Positions 55,401 to 59,345 of a DNA stretch of 59,345 nucleotides are shown in pieces. The stretch covers positions 479,886 to 539,230 of the forward strand of contig NW_003314366.1 in NCBI RefSeq assembly GCF_000143415.4. The letters run 5' to 3'. The notes beneath the pieces were generated by a model, which did not search any database, was not told the origin of the DNA, and saw nothing but the letters and a program-made list of their open reading frames with translations. The DNA comes from Selaginella moellendorffii. Taxonomy: Eukaryota; Streptophyta; Lycopodiopsida; Selaginellales; Selaginellaceae. The stretch's first letter is position 1. Each line of letters opens with the position of its first letter. Position numbers and translations under genes: made by a program.

Positions 55401-58400
55401 TAGTATAGGCAAAACAAGTGTTTGGTTCATAGTGGAACTTGGATCACCATTACAAGGTAAGGGTTGTGAATTTAGCTTTTCTTCTTCTTGTGCGGAATCA
55501 CTCCAGTTGTTTTATGTTCCATTACTTTCAGTTGAAACAAAGGCATTTTCTATATACTGATGCTACCAAAGAGGAGTAGTGTATAGATTCACGTACTTTA
55601 GATGATAGTTAAAGTTATATTAAAATTTTTGATCTCCTTTTCATTGAGGTGTACCCAATATACTTTCAACTTGCTCTCTTTTAAGTTTTTTTCTAGCTTG
55701 GTTGAGTAATGATTTAGTCTGTTTTGAAAGGAGATCAAAATCACGAATATCATGAATAAGTGCTCTATACTTTTGTTTTATATTTTGTGAATACTTTTTT
55801 TCAGACTACCTTCTGCTTATCAGATTGTGAGGGAAATATTGTATATCTATAACCTTGTTTAGTATAAATAATGATAATTTTATACATAGGGATTATGCCC
55901 TTTAAAGCTTTATAGGTAAGGTCTATACCTATATATTTCGAGGTTTATTGGCATTACTACTATAGTAAGCCTAGTTATTATGCCTCATTTGTGGAATGAG
56001 TGGTATAAGGTCTTGGTATGCAATATATTCTTTTTGTAAATTGGCCTATTATTCACTCTTAGGAACCTAGCTTCCCAATTAATTTTGAAATGGGGATGGC
56101 TTTCCTTTAGAGGCCAAATATCTAGGACATTTCTTATATGAAAGTCCCAAAAATTTCTTGAGTAACAAATGTTGTTTTACATAGCATATCTATCTTGCTC
56201 ATGTGTGGTCTACCTTAAAAGATTTTTATTCCACAAAATTTTGTTGCATATCAATCTAAATTTGTAATTGATCCAATGTCTATTAGCTTAGTTATTAGCA
56301 AATATATTTCCATCTATGGGTATCCAAGCTTTATTGTGAACTATTAAAGTTCCTACAATAGCTTTTTTGCCTAAGATTATATAAAATTGTAGTAGTAGGT
56401 AAAATTTATAAATCCTTTATATATTATAATAATTAAAATTTGCATCTAGCTCATATAGGTAGACTATCTCTCTGTCTAGGAAGAATCCTAGTACTATTTT
56501 CTTTTTGTATAGGTAACTCCACAGATATAAATCTTGCTTAAATTGTGTACCTACAAAGTAATCTAAATGTATTATCACATTTTCTTTGACAATAGTAAAG
56601 ATACCAAGAGTCAGACTTTTGTATATCTTGAGTAGAATATTGTCAAGTATCTCGCTCGATAATTCGTCAAGTAGTTTAAGAAATTTTGTTAAATCTATCA
56701 TTCATTGGCTTAGTTAGGCACATAAGATAATTTAACTTTTGTTTTCTTATACTTTTGCTTAGTCACACAAACTGGGGATCAATCAACTTTTGTCTAGGTC
56801 TATAAGCAAAATATATCTTCTAATAGATGTGGTGGATTGTTAGTAAACATTCTTATTTTATCTACCTCAATTCCCCCATTCAACTTCTATCAGAAGAATG
56901 GAGGGTTGTCAATCCTCAATTTCTCCATATAGGTGCTCAGGAGTCTTTTCCTTTCTACTCGTACCTAATGTGGTTAAGATTAATTCAATGCAAAGTCTCT
57001 GGCACGTGATACCCAATTCTAGAGTAATTTGCCTGCTTCATAATGGGTCTTACCCTCTAGCTTATAACCAACTTTGCCCTTACAAATGTGGAATTAGAAA
57101 GAGTGGGCTATTGCTTTGGAAAATTTTTAATAAACCTCTTTTAAATGGATCAACACTAAAGACTAATCTAAACAAGGCATGGAGACCATTCCATGAAATT
57201 GCCTTGTGAAATCAACACAATAGTCAAATTGTCTAGCATATGATAGTATGTTCTAGATTGATTTGTTTGAAATGACGTTAAGTAGTTTTTCAAATATATA
57301 AAAGCTATATAATAGCTAATTTTCAAAACTTTGTTTCAGATTTAGACAAAAATTGTTTTTAAAGACAAATTTCTCTCTAGCCTCTTCGCTAACAAGCAGT
57401 AATGGTCAATATAAATCTCTACTCAAGCTTGTATGACAGATTTTTGAGTTTTGAAATGTATTTCAAAATTTCTAAGAGTGTCTGAGGCTATTTCACTTTT
57501 TCAGACAAAACCCTTTTTTAATATCTCTAAGCTTTTTCTATTTCTTTAAAGATCAAAGTGATAGTAGTAGTGTTTCCAAGACTGATGTCTATACCTAGCA
57601 GCAAGCTCCACAACTTTTTATTCTGCGTTTATGGCATAAATCCTCTCGACTGCTTCATCTGGTAAAAGTTTGATTAGCACATGGGGTGATTTATGCATTC
57701 CAAATGTAGGCAGAAATTGAGCTATAACTTTTACTGAAGTATTTGTATAATTTTACCTATGTGGTAAATATTCACTAGGTATGTGAAGAGGTATATACAT
57801 TTGTGGATTACATCTCATAAAGGTGGTTCACACCTTGTAAAGGGTATTTCATGCCTAAAGTGGTGAATATTTCCCCTAGTAATTGAGCGTCGTTTAACTG
57901 GTTTGAAAGGTGAATTTTCACCTCTTTGTCTATGCCTCACTTCAGACGATATAAGGCGCATTTCACGTGACTGCTCTTGATTCCTCTCTATGGGCTTAGA
58001 TATGATGTGATTGCTCTCAAAATTTATAGGAGAGTGACACCTTTCACATTGAGCAATATTTGTAAGCTCTTTATGTATAAAAAAATAAGCCTTTATTAAT
58101 TCACTTAAGTGTACTAGGTATAGAGTGGTATTTTCAACTTGTGAGTCTTGTTCAAGTCTTATAAGCTCTTGCAATTTACGTAGGAGACTTAAACTTGAGA
58201 CAAGTCTACTCTCAAAGCATGTTGAAGTAGTTGTCTAAGCTAAAGGACCTTGGATCAAAGCCTTAAAACAACACAATGTTTTAATTGTGATTCTACCTCT
58301 GTCAAAGCCTTGTAAAATTTAAGTGAATAATTCCTCAATTTGTTTTTCATAAGGCTGGCTTTAGCTCTCTTTAAGCTGGAGTTGAAAACAAGAGTTATAA

Positions 58401-59345
58401 GTGCCCAATTTTTCTACTTGTATATGCCTAAAAAAATTGTGACACACTACTGAAAAATATATCCTTTAAAAATCTAAGTGAGAACTTGCTCAAAAGAAAA
58501 GAATTCTAGAGTTGTTGATTATGTTTTTTACATCAAACAAACTCCATTCCTTCTTCTTTTAGATTTTTCTCAAGAAATTGCTGATAAAACAATTTAAACT
58601 TAAGTTTTTAAACAATGTATGCTGAATTCTAATTTCAAACTCATCCCATGCTCTGTGGCTTATATGAGGGTTTAAAAACTATCTTTCTTGCATTGTCTGG
58701 GCACTAAGCCACTGCAATCACAAAATCATTCTCTTTAGTTTCTTACAGTTTGTCACTATTTTGCAAGTAGGGGCGAGAACATGAGTATAGGTAGAAAAAG
58801 CCTTACTCATTTTTAGTGATCATAGTGGGATAAGCCATCACTCTTTGGTTTGAAAAACAACCAGGAAAAAATTGCTTATGAATTCCAAACGTGCTCAATA
58901 CTAGGAATCACAAGTAGATCTTTTCAATGATTACAAAGGCTCTGAGCCCAAACAATATTGGACAAAAGAACTCTTTTAAAAGACGATCCATTAATGTTAA
59001 ATATAAAGGGAAAGGGCCTATGAACAAGAGTGCACCTCTTTTTCCAATTACTTAAGGATTTTGGGATATTTGGAGTTAAGTGTCCTTGGGTTTGAATAGT
59101 ACTAGACTGGGTGGCCTCCCGATAAGTCCAAATTCAGGAGCTTACATTTAGTATCGAAGTGGGTCTCGAGTCCAACTCTATTAGTTGGCTTAAAAGAATC
59201 ACACCATATGTTGAGACTGACATTTAATAAGTCCAATTTGCCTCCAATTGTGCTTGACTCAAGGGGTAGGGTGTCAAGAGAGTTGCGGCTTTTAACTTTC
59301 GTTCACGAGGGCATGAACTTGCAGAAAAGTGTGATGGATTGTAAG
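55401..59345. other. AT-rich decayed repeat DNA
   Basis: Longer frames are 56,417-56,701 and 57,815-58,174 on the minus strand (the latter with a CERCHSPI pair of cysteines). I recognise neither. Near 59,138-59,160 the words GAGCTTACATTTAGTATCGAAGTGGG look like an LTR end followed by a decayed Met-tRNA primer-binding site on the plus strand. No complete gene is visible. Confidence 0.4.

Noticed and set aside
57815-58174. A 119-residue minus-strand frame with CERC as a zinc-finger gene
   Set aside because: Only one cysteine pair, no second pair at a suitable distance, and AT-rich decayed surroundings.
59138-59165. A second LTR end and primer-binding site on the plus strand
   Set aside because: The match to the Met-tRNA complement is weak and the LTR start could not be found, so it is only mentioned in the last spacer entry.

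Overview
This window looks like nuclear DNA of a land plant, most likely a lycophyte of the Selaginella type. The evidence is two large intronless PLS/SS-type PPR genes, a plant/fungal-type chromodomain Ty3/gypsy element, (CCCTAAA)n telomere-type repeats and very short introns (38-57 nt). No source was given, so the species is an inference. Apart from the PPR pair (12.0-17.1 kb), nearly everything is transposable-element DNA, much of it nested.

Layout. 1-2.1 kb: a long terminal repeat (LTR) full of 6- and 12-bp minisatellites, with an internal duplication. 2.1-10.8 kb: two decayed AT-rich Ty3/gypsy copies facing each other. 12.0-17.1 kb: two convergent PPR genes. 17.2-18.9 kb: decayed internal DNA of a non-autonomous LTR retrotransposon, called R here. 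18.9-21.2 kb: the 3' half of a chromodomain gypsy element with an open pol frame, fused at 21,205 to an LTR of R. 21.2-41.05 kb: a copy of R on the minus strand (5' LTR 39,251-41,049, primer-binding site, about 4 kb internal region, truncated 3' LTR), whose internal region is interrupted by a 13,258-bp DNA transposon (23,709-36,966). 41.05-53.8 kb: a decayed and rearranged second element with a similar gene kit. 53.8-59.3 kb: AT-rich decayed retrotransposon DNA with a gag remnant.

The most interesting object is the 13.3-kb DNA transposon, called element 1. It has perfect 24-bp terminal inverted repeats, a 4-bp target duplication (CACT) and an empty-site paralogue at 18.7 kb. It carries a divergent gene pair. 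The minus-strand gene can be assembled from 11 exons in a consistent reading frame into a 1,683-residue protein with a ParB-like region, a DNA-methyltransferase-like region, an acidic stretch, a Pro/Thr-rich repeat block and a C-terminal FCP1/NIF (HAD) phosphatase-like domain. The plus-strand gene encodes an RNase-H-fold transposase resembling the DUF7869 group, with one in-frame amber codon. A small gene follows it. About 28 copies of a 22-bp near-palindrome (core TGGCRTGWGGCCWCAYGCCA) are scattered through this element and I found none outside it. Five of the ten introns of the large gene contain one or more copies.

Element 2 (41-53.8 kb) repeats the design: a minus-strand gene with ParB-like and methyltransferase-like parts, a divergent MULE/SWIM-type transposase, and the same small protein family (two inverted copies). 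Its large gene is split by R. The 5-bp duplication TAAAG/CTTTA at 41,050 and 45,234 shows the two halves were once adjacent and are now inverted relative to each other. All domain calls were made by eye without database searches.
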